From assembly GCA_963774455.1 (NCBI GenBank), contig CAVZFD010000002.1:62001-126000 (forward strand): a stretch of 64,000 nt of DNA, in the 5' to 3' direction. This document shows, piece by piece, positions 55,029-63,999 of the stretch (the first letter of the stretch is position 1; each line of letters begins with the position of its first letter). Source of the DNA: DATFVA01 sp963774455. Its GTDB lineage: Bacteria > Bacteroidota > Ignavibacteria > Ignavibacteriales > Ignavibacteriaceae. Below the pieces are notes generated by a model. The model saw nothing but the letters and a program-made list of their open reading frames with translations. It was not told the DNA's origin and made no database searches. Both the position numbers and the translations under genes were made by a program.

Positions 55029-56895
55029 TAACAGCAGGTCGCCTGAGAGCCAGAGACCCTTTGTGGTTGAGAAAACACCCGGGGAAAAAGAAATGATCGG
55101 TGGAATGATTTCAGTGGAAATAAATGAGAAAAAAATCTCTACTCCGCTTGGCACAACCATCCTTGAAGCATGCAGAATGAATCAGGTTCACATTCCTACT
55201 CTATGCTACCATGAAGACCTGTGCATTGCCGGGGTCTGCCGTGTCTGTGTAGTCGAGGTTGAGGGAATGAAGACATTGCAGACATCCTGCTCGTTTCCGA
55301 TTACAACTCCAATAAAAATTCATACATCAACACCCCAGGTAAGGAAAGCCAGGCGTCATATAATCGATCTACTTCTGAGTGAACATTACGGCGAATGTTA
55401 TTCCTGCTCAAGAAATCTTAACTGCGAGCTGCAGAACCTCGCAAAAGAATACGGGGTTGACGGATTTACATTCGGACATACTAATGAACCACGTTATCCG
55501 GTTGACAGATCTTCATCGTCGGTAATAAGGAATATGAATAAGTGTGTTCTCTGCAAGCGCTGCATCAGAACCTGCATTGATCTGCAGGAAGTAGGTGTAC
55601 TGGAAGCGCTGAACAGGGGGCATGAAACAAAGGTAGGTACTTTCCTGGATAAGCCGCTTGCCGACGTAATATGCATAAATTGCGGTCAGTGCATTAACAG
55701 ATGTCCCACCGGTGCGCTGAAAGCAAACGATCCATCGGATGAAATATGGAGAGCAATTGATGATCCCAACAAGCATGTAGTTATACAAACGGCCCCATCT
55801 CCGCGGGCTGCCATCGGCGAGGAATTCGGGATAGAGCCGGGACACTCCTTTACGGGCGAGCTTAATACTGCATTAAGGAGGATAGGATTCGACAGGGTCT
55901 TTGATACTAACTTTTCGGCTGACCTTACTATTATGGAAGAAGGCACTGAGCTGCTTAAGCGGCTCAAAAAAGCGCTTGTTGATAAAGACGAAACTATAAA
56001 GCTGCCGCAGTTCACTTCCTGCTCACCGGGATGGGTTAAGTTTATTGAACACTTCTACCCGGATTATCTTGATTACCTGTCGACTGCTAAATCACCCCAG
56101 CAGATGTTCGGGGCGCTTATAAAAACCTTTTATGCGAAGGAAGCGAATATTGATCCCGCTGATATAGTAACCGTAGCTCTTATGCCATGTGCAGCCAAAA
56201 AGTTTGAATGCAACAGGCCGGAGATGTATGATTCAGGTTTCAAGGACGTCGATTACGGTCTAACTACCCGTGAAATGGCACAGATGATCAAGGAGGCGGG
56301 AATTTACCTTCCGGAAATGCCGAAGACTCATTTCGATGATCCTTTCGGGGATGCGTCGGGTGCGGGACTGATATTCGGTGCAACTGGCGGCGTAATGGAA
56401 GCTGCATTAAGGACGGTTTATGAACTTGTAACCGGAAGACCTGTTCCGTTCAAAAACCTTGACATTACTCCATGCCGGGGTTTCCAGGGAGTTAAACAGG
56501 CTTCCGTTAAACTCGAGAACTGTGTTGCTGAGTATAAATTCCTCGAAGGCGTGGAATTAAAGTTCATTGTTGCGCACGGTACAGCTAACGCCAGGAAAGT
56601 AATGGAAATGCTCAGTCGCGGTGAATTAAATGACGTACATTTCGTTGAAATAATGGCCTGTCCCGGCGGCTGTCTCGGCGGCGGCGGTCAGCCTATCCCT
56701 ACTTCTTCCGAAATAAGGCAGAAGCGCGCACAGGCAATTTATGCGGAAGACGCGTCATTGCCTGTAAGGAAATCCCATGAGAATCCGCACGTTCAGTATA
56801 TATATGAAAAGTTCCTGACTGAAGGTCCCTGCAGCGAATTATCACACAAGCTGCTTCATACACATTATACTAAACGAGGCAAATTTATTTCATAA
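55015..56895 (+). CDS. hydA: HydA, NAD(P)H-linked [FeFe]-hydrogenase large subunit
   Basis: 626 aa. Order of cofactor sites: [2Fe-2S] with Cys64, Cys75, Cys78 and Cys92; NuoG-type His/Cys cluster (EHYGECYSCSRNLNC); two [4Fe-4S] ferredoxin motifs (CVLCKRCIRTC, CINCGQCINRC); H-cluster domain with L1 TSCSPGW (residue 334-340), L2 MPCAAKKFE and L3 EIMACPGGCLGGGGQP. The Cys next to the L1 cluster ligand that conducts protons in CpI-type enzymes is Ser337 here. AGGTGAG lies before ATG 55015; ATG 55093 or 55105 are possible later starts. H2 production from reduced NAD is expected. Confidence 0.94.
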   Translation: MEKRNNSRSPESQRPFVVEKTPGEKEMIGGMISVEINEKKISTPLGTTILEACRMNQVHIPTLCYHEDLCIAGVCRVCVVEVEGMKTLQTSCSFPITTPIKIHTSTPQVRKARRHIIDLLLSEHYGECYSCSRNLNCELQNLAKEYGVDGFTFGHTNEPRYPVDRSSSSVIRNMNKCVLCKRCIRTCIDLQEVGVLEALNRGHETKVGTFLDKPLADVICINCGQCINRCPTGALKANDPSDEIWRAIDDPNKHVVIQTAPSPRAAIGEEFGIEPGHSFTGELNTALRRIGFDRVFDTNFSADLTIMEEGTELLKRLKKALVDKDETIKLPQFTSCSPGWVKFIEHFYPDYLDYLSTAKSPQQMFGALIKTFYAKEANIDPADIVTVALMPCAAKKFECNRPEMYDSGFKDVDYGLTTREMAQMIKEAGIYLPEMPKTHFDDPFGDASGAGLIFGATGGVMEAALRTVYELVTGRPVPFKNLDITPCRGFQGVKQASVKLENCVAEYKFLEGVELKFIVAHGTANARKVMEMLSRGELNDVHFVEIMACPGGCLGGGGQPIPTSSEIRQKRAQAIYAEDASLPVRKSHENPHVQYIYEKFLTEGPCSELSHKLLHTHYTKRGKFIS

Positions 56896-56908
56896 ATTAT
56901 TAATTTGG

Positions 56909-56940
56909 GGCTGCCGCGGAAAGTAATTTTGCAGGCAGCC
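56909..56940 (+). other. hairpin between hydA and the kinase gene
   Basis: GGCTGCC (56909-56915) and GGCAGCC (56934-56940) form a 7-bp stem with an 18-base loop in the 64-base gap. It may lower expression of the distal kinase (attenuation or mRNA end) but the run after it is not T-rich. Confidence 0.45.
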
Positions 56941-56959
56941 ACATTATATACGGAGTGAA

Positions 56960-58333
56960 ATGATTTCTCTTATTCCTTCATGGGCCCATCATTACGATGA
57001 ATTCTGGAATACCCTGAGGGGCAGGAACCTCTGGTTCATAAAGCTGAGATATGTTACTGTCGCTATGCTGCTCCTGGTACTTTTCATTTCCGAATTTATC
57101 ATCAGCATCAAATTTTCTTACGCCCAGCATTATGCTATTCTTATTGTAACATTCAGCATTCTCGGATATAATATTATTCTTCATTACCTGAGACGTTATG
57201 TGGTTCCGAAACCCGACCGTTTCAATCCTATTCATCATTCACTCATCCAGATGATACTGGATATCATTGCGTTGTTCCTGCTGGTTTATTTTACCGGAAG
57301 CATTGAATCGCCCCTGTTTCTTCTTTTCGTTTTCCATATGATCATCGGGAGTCTCATCCTGCCCGGCGTAGTTATTTACGGAATCGCTTTCTGTATAGTT
57401 GCAGTTTTTGCGAGTCTCGTTCTGCTTGAATATAATGGCATCCTGTTTCACCATTCGGTGGCAGGATTTTTAAGTATCCCCATTTACCAGGATTTTAATT
57501 ACATAATTTCCTTTACCGTGCTTTTCGGCTTTCTGATTTTTGTGATAGTGCTTCTCACGAACAGGATAGCAAGGCAGCTGTACACGAATGAGCAGGAGCT
57601 GGTTGAAACCATCCAAAAGCTCAACAAGGCGGAGGAGGAAAAACAGAAATATATTATCGGAGTGGTGCATGAGCTCAAATCGCCTATTGCTGCTGTACAA
57701 TCTTACATCGAAATGATTTTGCAGAAATACCTGGGGCCTCTGGATGAAAATGTGGAACGCAAGCTCGGATCGGCCAGGGAAAGGGCAGATGAAGCTATTG
57801 AGATGATAAACGATATACTAAAAATATCTCGGCTGCGGCTTATGAGCGGGATATCACCGGAGAATGTTGATATAAAAGAGATTCTATGTTCTACAATTGA
57901 AAAGCTCAAGGGAGGAATAGAAGCCGGGAAAATAAATCTGAAGCTGAACGATGACCGCATCCTGAGAACCCCTGTAAGAGGGGATAAATTTTTGCTTGAA
58001 ATGGCTGTATCCAACCTCCTGTCGAATGCTGTGAAGTATGTTCCGCAGGGGGGATCAATTGATATTACAATCAGTGAGACAGAGGAAGGTATTGATCTCG
58101 ATGTTTCCGACAATGGTGTGGGGATCCCCCTGAAAGATCAGGAGAATATTTTTAAGGATTTCTTCAGGGCATCAAACATTAAGAATAAGGGGTATGAAGG
58201 CGCGGGGTTGGGACTATCGATCGTCAAACAGATAATTATGAGGCATGGGGGAAGGATCTCTGTTGAAAGCCCCTCTGCTATCGGCACAACAGAAAATCCC
58301 GGATCCACCTTTAAAGTATTCCTGCCGTATTAG
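56960..58333 (+). CDS. membrane sensor histidine kinase of the hydrogenase operon
   Basis: 457 aa. Five or six membrane segments in the first 210 residues (LILHYLRRY splits two groups), no large periplasmic domain; then HisKA with VVHELKSPIAAV (His about residue 237) and a HATPase (LLSNAVKYVPQGG; DNGVGIPL; GAGLGLSIVKQI). The membrane-buried sensor could read a lipid or redox signal. The gene is 65 bases after hydA and would pair with the receiver at 52941. Confidence 0.9.
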   Translation: MISLIPSWAHHYDEFWNTLRGRNLWFIKLRYVTVAMLLLVLFISEFIISIKFSYAQHYAILIVTFSILGYNIILHYLRRYVVPKPDRFNPIHHSLIQMILDIIALFLLVYFTGSIESPLFLLFVFHMIIGSLILPGVVIYGIAFCIVAVFASLVLLEYNGILFHHSVAGFLSIPIYQDFNYIISFTVLFGFLIFVIVLLTNRIARQLYTNEQELVETIQKLNKAEEEKQKYIIGVVHELKSPIAAVQSYIEMILQKYLGPLDENVERKLGSARERADEAIEMINDILKISRLRLMSGISPENVDIKEILCSTIEKLKGGIEAGKINLKLNDDRILRTPVRGDKFLLEMAVSNLLSNAVKYVPQGGSIDITISETEEGIDLDVSDNGVGIPLKDQENIFKDFFRASNIKNKGYEGAGLGLSIVKQIIMRHGGRISVESPSAIGTTENPGSTFKVFLPY

Positions 58334-58396
58334 CTGTTTTTGCTGGGACTTTAATTTTATATTTCCACCTATTATCAAATAAATTACAGGAATTAT

Positions 58397-59332
58397 ATGT
58401 ACAAGCAGGTTGATGATCCCGGCTTCGGTGAAAAATATTCTAAACGGACGAAGCGAATAATAAATAAAGATGGTTCATTTAATGTAAGCCGTACGGATGC
58501 TGGTTTTAATGTAAGCGACATCTATCATCAATTAATCACCTTGAGCTGGCCGGCATTCCTTTCAGTGCTTGGCGGTTTATTCATTTTTGTAAATTTGATT
58601 TTTGCGGTACTTTATACTTTGCTCGGCGTTCATAATCTTGAAGCAGCGGACGGAAACAGCTTTCTCTTAAAATTTTTGAATTCATTTTTTTTCAGTGTTC
58701 AGACTTTTACTACTGTCGGTTACGGTGGAATACTTCCAGGTAGTATTGTTTCCAGTCTGGTTGCTTCATTCGAGGCAATGACCGGGCTGATGGGTTTTGC
58801 ACTTGCAACAGGGTTGCTGTACGGAAGGTTCTCAAAGCCCTCCGCTAAAATTATTTTCAGTAATAATGCCATAATTGCTCCTTTTAGAGATGGGAAAAGC
58901 CTTCAGTTCAGAATTGCGAATAAACGATCTAATGTTTTAATGAATCTTGAGGCAAGGCTTCTCTTAATGATGGTTGAAAAATCGGAAGGTAAGTTCATTC
59001 ATAAATACTATAATTTAAATCTGGATCTGCCATTCATCTCATTTTTTCCGTTAAGCTGGACAGTAGTGCATCCCATAAATGATGAAAGTCCTTTAAAAGA
59101 TTTTACCAGGGAGCACTATGAAAATACTGACGCAGAAATATTGATTTTAATAAAAGGATTTGATGAAAGTTTTAACCAGGATGTACATATCAGATATTCA
59201 TACAGGTTTGATGAAATAATCTGGAATGCACGGTACAAACTTGCTTATACCACCAACGAGGAGGGCGACACTATTCTACAGCTCGATCAGCTTCATGAAT
59301 ATGAACTTGTGGAAGGGGAAAGTAAAAAGTAA
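58397..59332 (+). CDS. inward-rectifier-type (KirBac) potassium channel
   Basis: 311 aa. N-terminal RIINKDGSFNV motif of Kir proteins, two membrane segments around a pore loop with the selectivity filter TTVGYGG (about residue 112), then the cytoplasmic beta-sandwich of Kir channels (LQFRIANKRSNVLMN; LSWTVVHPINDESPL). The gene follows the kinase with a 60-base gap; AGGAATTAT precedes its ATG. Its stop codon is the first unit of a heptamer repeat. Confidence 0.9.
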   Translation: MYKQVDDPGFGEKYSKRTKRIINKDGSFNVSRTDAGFNVSDIYHQLITLSWPAFLSVLGGLFIFVNLIFAVLYTLLGVHNLEAADGNSFLLKFLNSFFFSVQTFTTVGYGGILPGSIVSSLVASFEAMTGLMGFALATGLLYGRFSKPSAKIIFSNNAIIAPFRDGKSLQFRIANKRSNVLMNLEARLLLMMVEKSEGKFIHKYYNLNLDLPFISFFPLSWTVVHPINDESPLKDFTREHYENTDAEILILIKGFDESFNQDVHIRYSYRFDEIIWNARYKLAYTTNEEGDTILQLDQLHEYELVEGESKK

Positions 59333-59366
59333 AAAGTAAAAAGGAAAAAGTAAAAAGGAAAAAGTA
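59322..59366 (+). repeat. heptanucleotide repeat at the Kir stop codon
   Basis: GTAAAAA/GGAAAAA units (about six) begin inside the last codons of the channel gene (AGT AAA AAG TAA), the same unit type as at 11.7 and 22.67 kb. Confidence 0.85.
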
Positions 59367-59369
59367 ATT

Positions 59370-59493
59370 CGCTCAATCCGCAATCCGCTCAATCCGCAAT
59401 CCGCTCAATCCGCAATCCGCTCAATCCGCAATCCGCAATCCGCTCAATCCGCAATCCGCTCAATCCGCAATCCGCTCAATCCGCAATCCGCTC
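59370..59493 (+). repeat. 16-base tandem repeat (CAATCCGCAATCCGCT)
   Basis: Seven or so near-identical units of CAATCCG CAATCCG CT, one with an extra CAATCCG. Followed by TCAGG. The unit is imperfectly heptameric. Similar words occur at about 715-735. Confidence 0.88.
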
Positions 59494-59685
59494 AGGTTCT
59501 AAACATAAGGATTTTCTGCAAGTAGTTAGTGTCATGTGGGTCAAAATAAATATCCCGTTTTTAGAAAAAAAAGTTTACTTTGAGGATTATTGTTGATATT
59601 TTTACACGAATTAAAATTTTTACGTTATTATTTAAGACGACCTAAACAACAGTTCATTACTTAATTAAACTAGGAGAGTCAGAAC
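59494..59685. promoter_or_regulatory. promoter region of beta-barrel gene
   Basis: No gene. AT-rich stretch with TTGATATTTTTACACG and TAAAATTTTTACG; the -10 and -35 pair is not certain. AGGAGAG precedes the next ATG. Confidence 0.4.
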
Positions 59686-60234
59686 ATGAAAAAATTGTTA
59701 TCATTTATAGTAATCGTCCTTCTTTCCTTTGCACTGACGAATACCTTCGCTCAGGGCAAAAATCACCTTGGTATTGGGGCTAATCTTGCCCTTCCTATGG
59801 GAACTTTTGGTGATGCCGCCGGAATAGGTTTCGGAGGTTCTGCTTCTTTTGAGATGGGATTTACTCCGAATATAACGGGTATCGTTAGTGCTGGATATTT
59901 AAAATTCGGAGGACAGGATTTCGGAGATTTTTCATACGACTATGATGCTATTCCGATAATGGCTGGAATAAAATATTATTTTGCCCCGGCTACTCCTTTC
60001 TATGCAATTGGACAGATTGGATTCCAGATTTTTAATGCAAATGCAAAGTATAGCGGTCCATACGGCTTTGGATTTGACGTTTCCGGAAGTTCAACAGAGT
60101 TCGGAATTGCTCTTGGAGCAGGATATGAAGTTCCTATCAATGCTAATGCTGCGATAGATCTTACCGGAACATTCAATATTGTTAGTAATTTGAATTATGT
60201 CGGTATCCGTGCTGCTTACAGGTTTGGTATCTGA
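59686..60234 (+). CDS. outer-membrane beta-barrel protein
   Basis: 182 aa. Signal peptide (LLSFIVIVLLSFALTNTFAQG), then alternating strands with the motif GANLALPMGTFGDA and a C-terminal strand AAYRFGI with aromatic end, the usual OmpW/OmpA-like eight-stranded barrel. A strong terminator follows. Function unknown. Confidence 0.85.
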   Translation: MKKLLSFIVIVLLSFALTNTFAQGKNHLGIGANLALPMGTFGDAAGIGFGGSASFEMGFTPNITGIVSAGYLKFGGQDFGDFSYDYDAIPIMAGIKYYFAPATPFYAIGQIGFQIFNANAKYSGPYGFGFDVSGSSTEFGIALGAGYEVPINANAAIDLTGTFNIVSNLNYVGIRAAYRFGI

Positions 60235-60256
60235 TAAGCCGGATTTAGTTTATTAT

Positions 60257-60286
60257 AAGGCTGCCTTATGGCAGCCTTTTTTATTT
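60257..60286 (+). terminator. intrinsic terminator
   Basis: AAGGCTGCC, loop TTAT, GGCAGCCTT with a TTTTATTTT tail: a textbook Rho-independent terminator 22 bases after the beta-barrel gene. Confidence 0.9.
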
Positions 60287-60396
60287 TAAACAATGTGGTC
60301 CGGGATGGATTTTGATGTTTTTGTGTATAGTGCATATCTATATATTTGTTGAAACATTATGGTTAAACAGATAAGATCCTGATTTCCCGAGGCGTT

Positions 60397-61620
60397 GTGA
60401 AAGATTCGGCACTTTACATACATATTCCTTTTTGCGATCATAAGTGTATTTACTGCGACTTTTACTCAATTATTACTTCTGACAACATCGACCCTTTCCT
60501 GGGATCATTAAAAAAAGAAATCGATTATTATTCAGGGATTTATTCAGAAGGAAGGGAGTTTTCTTCAATATTTTTCGGTGGGGGTACGCCGTCGCTTATG
60601 ACCCCATCTTATATAGCGGAAATAATAGAATACCTTAAACAAAAATTTATTGTAACAACTGATGCCGAGATTACTCTTGAAACTAATCCTGGTACAGTTG
60701 ACAAAAACAAGCTCGGGGATTTCCGCGATACTGGTGTGAACAGGCTTAGCGTTGGTATTCAGTCGTTTCACAATGATGAATTAAAATTCCTTACAAGGAT
60801 CCATAACAGCCAAACGGCGGTGGAAACAATCCGTAATGCTGCTGAAGCGGGATTTGAGAATATTAGTCTTGACCTGATATTTAACCTGCCGGGACAATCG
60901 AAAGAGAAATGGATTGAAAATCTTACTAAAGCTGTTTCCCTTCCTATAACACATTTATCAGCTTACAGTCTTATTCTTGAAAGGGGAACAATCCTGAATA
61001 AAATGGTGCTCGATAAAAAAGTGATTTTGCAGGATGAGGATTACGACGCCGATTTGTATGAATATACGATGGAATTCCTTGAAGAAAATAAATTCAATCA
61101 GTATGAAGTATCAAATTTCTGTCTTCCCGGGTACGAATGCAGGCACAACAATGCCTACTGGCGGTACAGGGAATATCTGAGTTTCGGGACTTCTGCCCAT
61201 TCCTTTATGAACGGCAAAAGATGGTGGAACTTTTCGAGTCTAAAAAAATATATACACGAAATCGAAACAAACGGTAATGCCGAAGCGGGTTCGGAGAGAA
61301 TAAACGAAAAGCAGCAGGTCGACGAATATATAATGCTTGCGCTGCGAAGTTCGGGGCTTGATATACAGGAGTTCAGTGAAAAGTTCAGCGTGGGCGGGAG
61401 TGCCATTCCGGCTGGGGAAATCGGCGGGGTTATCAACCGGGAAAGAAGAGCGGGGTATCATTCGGACGGGATTTTCAGTCCTGCAAATTGGATAAAAGAG
61501 AAAAATGATTTTTTTATTCGTTTAAAGAATCAGAATCTTTTGGAAATTGATGATCATTTTATACGGCTTACAAAAAAAGGATACGCAGTATGCGATGAGA
61601 TCCTTGGAAATCTTCTCTAG
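60397..61620 (+). CDS. hemW: HemW-type radical SAM protein
   Basis: 407 aa, GTG start with GAGG upstream. CxxxCxxC (CDHKCIYC) within YIHIPFCDHKCIYCDFYS, then FFGGGTPSLM, ETNPGTV, RLSVGIQSFH and DLIFNLPGQS, the order seen in HemW and coproporphyrinogen oxidase relatives. HemW is a heme chaperone, close in sequence to HemN but without its extra residues. Single gene before a symporter remnant. Confidence 0.9.
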   Translation: MKDSALYIHIPFCDHKCIYCDFYSIITSDNIDPFLGSLKKEIDYYSGIYSEGREFSSIFFGGGTPSLMTPSYIAEIIEYLKQKFIVTTDAEITLETNPGTVDKNKLGDFRDTGVNRLSVGIQSFHNDELKFLTRIHNSQTAVETIRNAAEAGFENISLDLIFNLPGQSKEKWIENLTKAVSLPITHLSAYSLILERGTILNKMVLDKKVILQDEDYDADLYEYTMEFLEENKFNQYEVSNFCLPGYECRHNNAYWRYREYLSFGTSAHSFMNGKRWWNFSSLKKYIHEIETNGNAEAGSERINEKQQVDEYIMLALRSSGLDIQEFSEKFSVGGSAIPAGEIGGVINRERRAGYHSDGIFSPANWIKEKNDFFIRLKNQNLLEIDDHFIRLTKKGYAVCDEILGNLL

Positions 61621-61911
61621 TTTCCTCTTTTATTTCTAAAAACAACCACACAGGTAAAATCTTTTACACAGCAGATGATTGTCGTTTTTACTGCACTGCT
61701 GGCATCAATCGCGGCCGCCGGTATTCCTATGGCGGGACTGGTAATGATATCAGTTGTTCTTTCTGCAGTCGGACTTCCACTTGAAGGTGTGGGTCTTATC
61801 CTTGCCGTCGACCGTATACTCGATATGTGCAGAACTTCCGTGAACGTCTGGAGCGATTCCTGCGGCGCGGTAATTATAGCCAAAACCGAGGGCGAAACCC
61901 TAAAGGTATAA
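61621..61911 (+). pseudogene. dicarboxylate/amino acid:cation symporter C-terminal remnant
   Basis: In frame directly after the hemW stop codon, with no start of its own before residue 19. The stretch SFTQQMIVVFTALLASIAAA and AVDRILDMCRTSVNVWSDSC match the last membrane part of GltP/DAACS symporters; the C terminus ends AVIIAKTEGETLKV. The first 300 or so residues of the family are missing. The 78-aa frame starting at ATG 61675 probably gives no working protein. Confidence 0.75.
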
Positions 61912-62421
61912 AGAAGCAGCGGGCATAAATTATTTAACCGGTTCAGCCTGAAAAATCCGGATTATTTAATGAAATCTTTTATATATTAGACACAATTATT
62001 TTCATTTCCTCATCGGCGCGGTGAATTTATAACCGCTTTACCGCTGCTGCCTACATCCGGTCTGCAACCGGCTTGTAACAACTGCACAAACACCGGGGCA
62101 TTTACTTCATTTCGGCAACTTTCAGTAACTCTTCGGCCTCTCTTCGGCCTCTCTTCGGCCTCTCCTCGGCCTCCAAAAGGCACACTAATACCGGGGTAAA
62201 TACCTATTGATTCTAGATGCGTATGACGATAAAGAGGTAAATTTAGGTACAGAAGATCTTCTACAAAGATGAGAATCAGGCAGAACGTCGATAAGAATAC
62301 AATAATAGAACATCTATGATGGTCATTGTCAGGATCTAATACTTATCCGGTGCAATTCCAAACCGGTAAGCGAAGAATCCGGGAGAAATATTTAAATAAC
62401 ATCAGCCCCCGGGAGGCCGGT
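61912..62421. other. intergenic, with a second 11-base GGCCTC array
   Basis: No gene seen. 62135-62183 carries GGCCTC every 11 bases. Nothing else recognised. Confidence 0.5.
62135..62183 (+). repeat. 11-base tandem repeat (GGCCTC units), second locus
   Basis: GGCCTC at 62135, 62146, 62157 and 62168, then GGCAC at 62179, all in one 11-base phase, the same pattern as at 10181-10230. Confidence 0.85.
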
Positions 62422-63999
62422 TCATTTATTCCCGATTATGGGTATTCCGATACAGCCTGTTGGTTCATCAATTCCCAGCAGATTACAGACCGTGGGAGCA
62501 ATATCCACAATGTAAACGGGGGAATTAATTTCCCGTGCGGGAATATGCCATCCGTAAAAGAGTAAAGGCACGTGAGTATCATGCGAAAAAGAGGCTCCGT
62601 GAGTTGTGCCGTAATCTGGGTTTCCCGGAAGCACATTCGGCTTAAGTTCGAACTCGACATTTCCTGATCGCTGAGGATTGAAGCCATTCAGCACAAAGTT
62701 ATCCGGAACCCTTGACGGAGAAAGGTGACTGAGGGCATGACGTACAAAAACTTTTTCGATCTGAGGGAATTCATCCTGTAGATATTCTGCGAAAGCATCC
62801 TCTGTTTCCGCTGTTTCAAGATGCTTTTCCTGCAGTACATTCTTATTAAAATATATCTGGTTGTTGGAGAAACTTTCTATTAATTTATCAGTACCGAACT
62901 TCCTTTCAGAAAAAGCCTTCAGTGAATCTCTGCAGGCATCGTGATCAAAACCTCCGGCAGGAATATTCATACTTTTCAGGTATGGAACTGATTCAGATAC
63001 GGCATGGTCAGCAGTGAGAAACAGAATATAATTGCCTTTACCTACCTTTTGATCGAGCATATTCAGAAATTCTGCCAGCTGCCTGTCCATTCTGATAAAT
63101 GCATCCTGTACTTCAACAGAATTGGGACCGTAAGCGTGACCGATATAATCGGTTGACGAAAAACTTACCGCCAGGAAATCTGTATAATCATCTTTCCCCG
63201 GTTTTTCATTTTCTATTAGGGCCTCAGCAAACTTCAGGAGTAATTCATTTCCGAAAGGCGTGCTGAGAATACGATCATATTTTTTATTCATTACATTGCT
63301 GAATGAATGCGGGAAACTCGTTTTGCCTTCATCAAATACATCGTCCTCCCAGGGGGCTTCATCGGGATAGCTTAAGCTGTAATCTTCTTTAGGAAGGAGA
63401 AGGTCCCATTCCCCCCTGAATAATGTGCTGACATAATTTTCCCGGTTGAAGTCAATTACCCATTGAGGAAGAGAATTTGTATAATAGGATGAAGTAATAA
63501 ACTTTCCGTTTTTATCGCTGTACCAGTAGACTTCATCGGGGGTATGGCCCCCGGGCAGAACTGCCGCACGATCTTTAATCGAGATACTGAAGACCCTGGA
63601 TTTGCCATTTGTAACAATTTTTAACTGATCTGAGATCGTAGTAGTCATAAGTCGTTTAGGCGACACCTGTCCCGCCGTACCAGTTTCGCCGATCGTTCTT
63701 AAAGTATCATCCTCAACGCAGTTAACGAAGGATTTACTCTTTTTACTATACCAGTCGTTGCTGATAATTCCGTGATAGTAGGGAGTAGTTCCGGTATAGA
63801 TCGAAGCATGTCCGGGTCCTGTATAGGTTGGTACATAGTTATAATGAGCATAGGTAAAATTGCTTCCATCCTTTATCAGCCGTTTGAATCCGTCTTCACC
63901 GTAAAACTTTTCATATTTCTGAAGGTAGTCGTACCTCATCTGGTCAATAACGATACCTACCACGAGTCCGGGGCGGGATACTTCCTGTGCGGAAGACAC
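62422..63999 (-). CDS. PafA-like alkaline phosphatase (N terminus cut by window edge)
   Basis: At least 526 residues; the frame is open at the edge, so the signal peptide is missing. VVGIVIDQMRYDYL is the first metal-binding block; the nucleophile Thr lies in VPTYTGPGHASIYTGTTP; HAYGP, DHAVSE and TTHGASFSHDTHVP add further metal ligands. This matches the alkaline phosphatase PafA family of Bacteroidota, periplasmic enzymes that release phosphate from organic esters. Confidence 0.9.
   Translation of the reverse strand: MSSAQEVSRPGLVVGIVIDQMRYDYLQKYEKFYGEDGFKRLIKDGSNFTYAHYNYVPTYTGPGHASIYTGTTPYYHGIISNDWYSKKSKSFVNCVEDDTLRTIGETGTAGQVSPKRLMTTTISDQLKIVTNGKSRVFSISIKDRAAVLPGGHTPDEVYWYSDKNGKFITSSYYTNSLPQWVIDFNRENYVSTLFRGEWDLLLPKEDYSLSYPDEAPWEDDVFDEGKTSFPHSFSNVMNKKYDRILSTPFGNELLLKFAEALIENEKPGKDDYTDFLAVSFSSTDYIGHAYGPNSVEVQDAFIRMDRQLAEFLNMLDQKVGKGNYILFLTADHAVSESVPYLKSMNIPAGGFDHDACRDSLKAFSERKFGTDKLIESFSNNQIYFNKNVLQEKHLETAETEDAFAEYLQDEFPQIEKVFVRHALSHLSPSRVPDNFVLNGFNPQRSGNVEFELKPNVLPGNPDYGTTHGASFSHDTHVPLLFYGWHIPAREINSPVYIVDIAPTVCNLLGIDEPTGCIGIPIIGNK

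Noticed and set aside
53808..56895. NADH dehydrogenase (complex I) NuoEFG genes
   Set aside because: The third gene has a full H-cluster domain and hydF is upstream, so this is an [FeFe]-hydrogenase, not complex I.
59370..59493. Possible CRISPR array
   Set aside because: Units are 16 bases with no spacers between them; no cas genes nearby. It is a plain tandem repeat.
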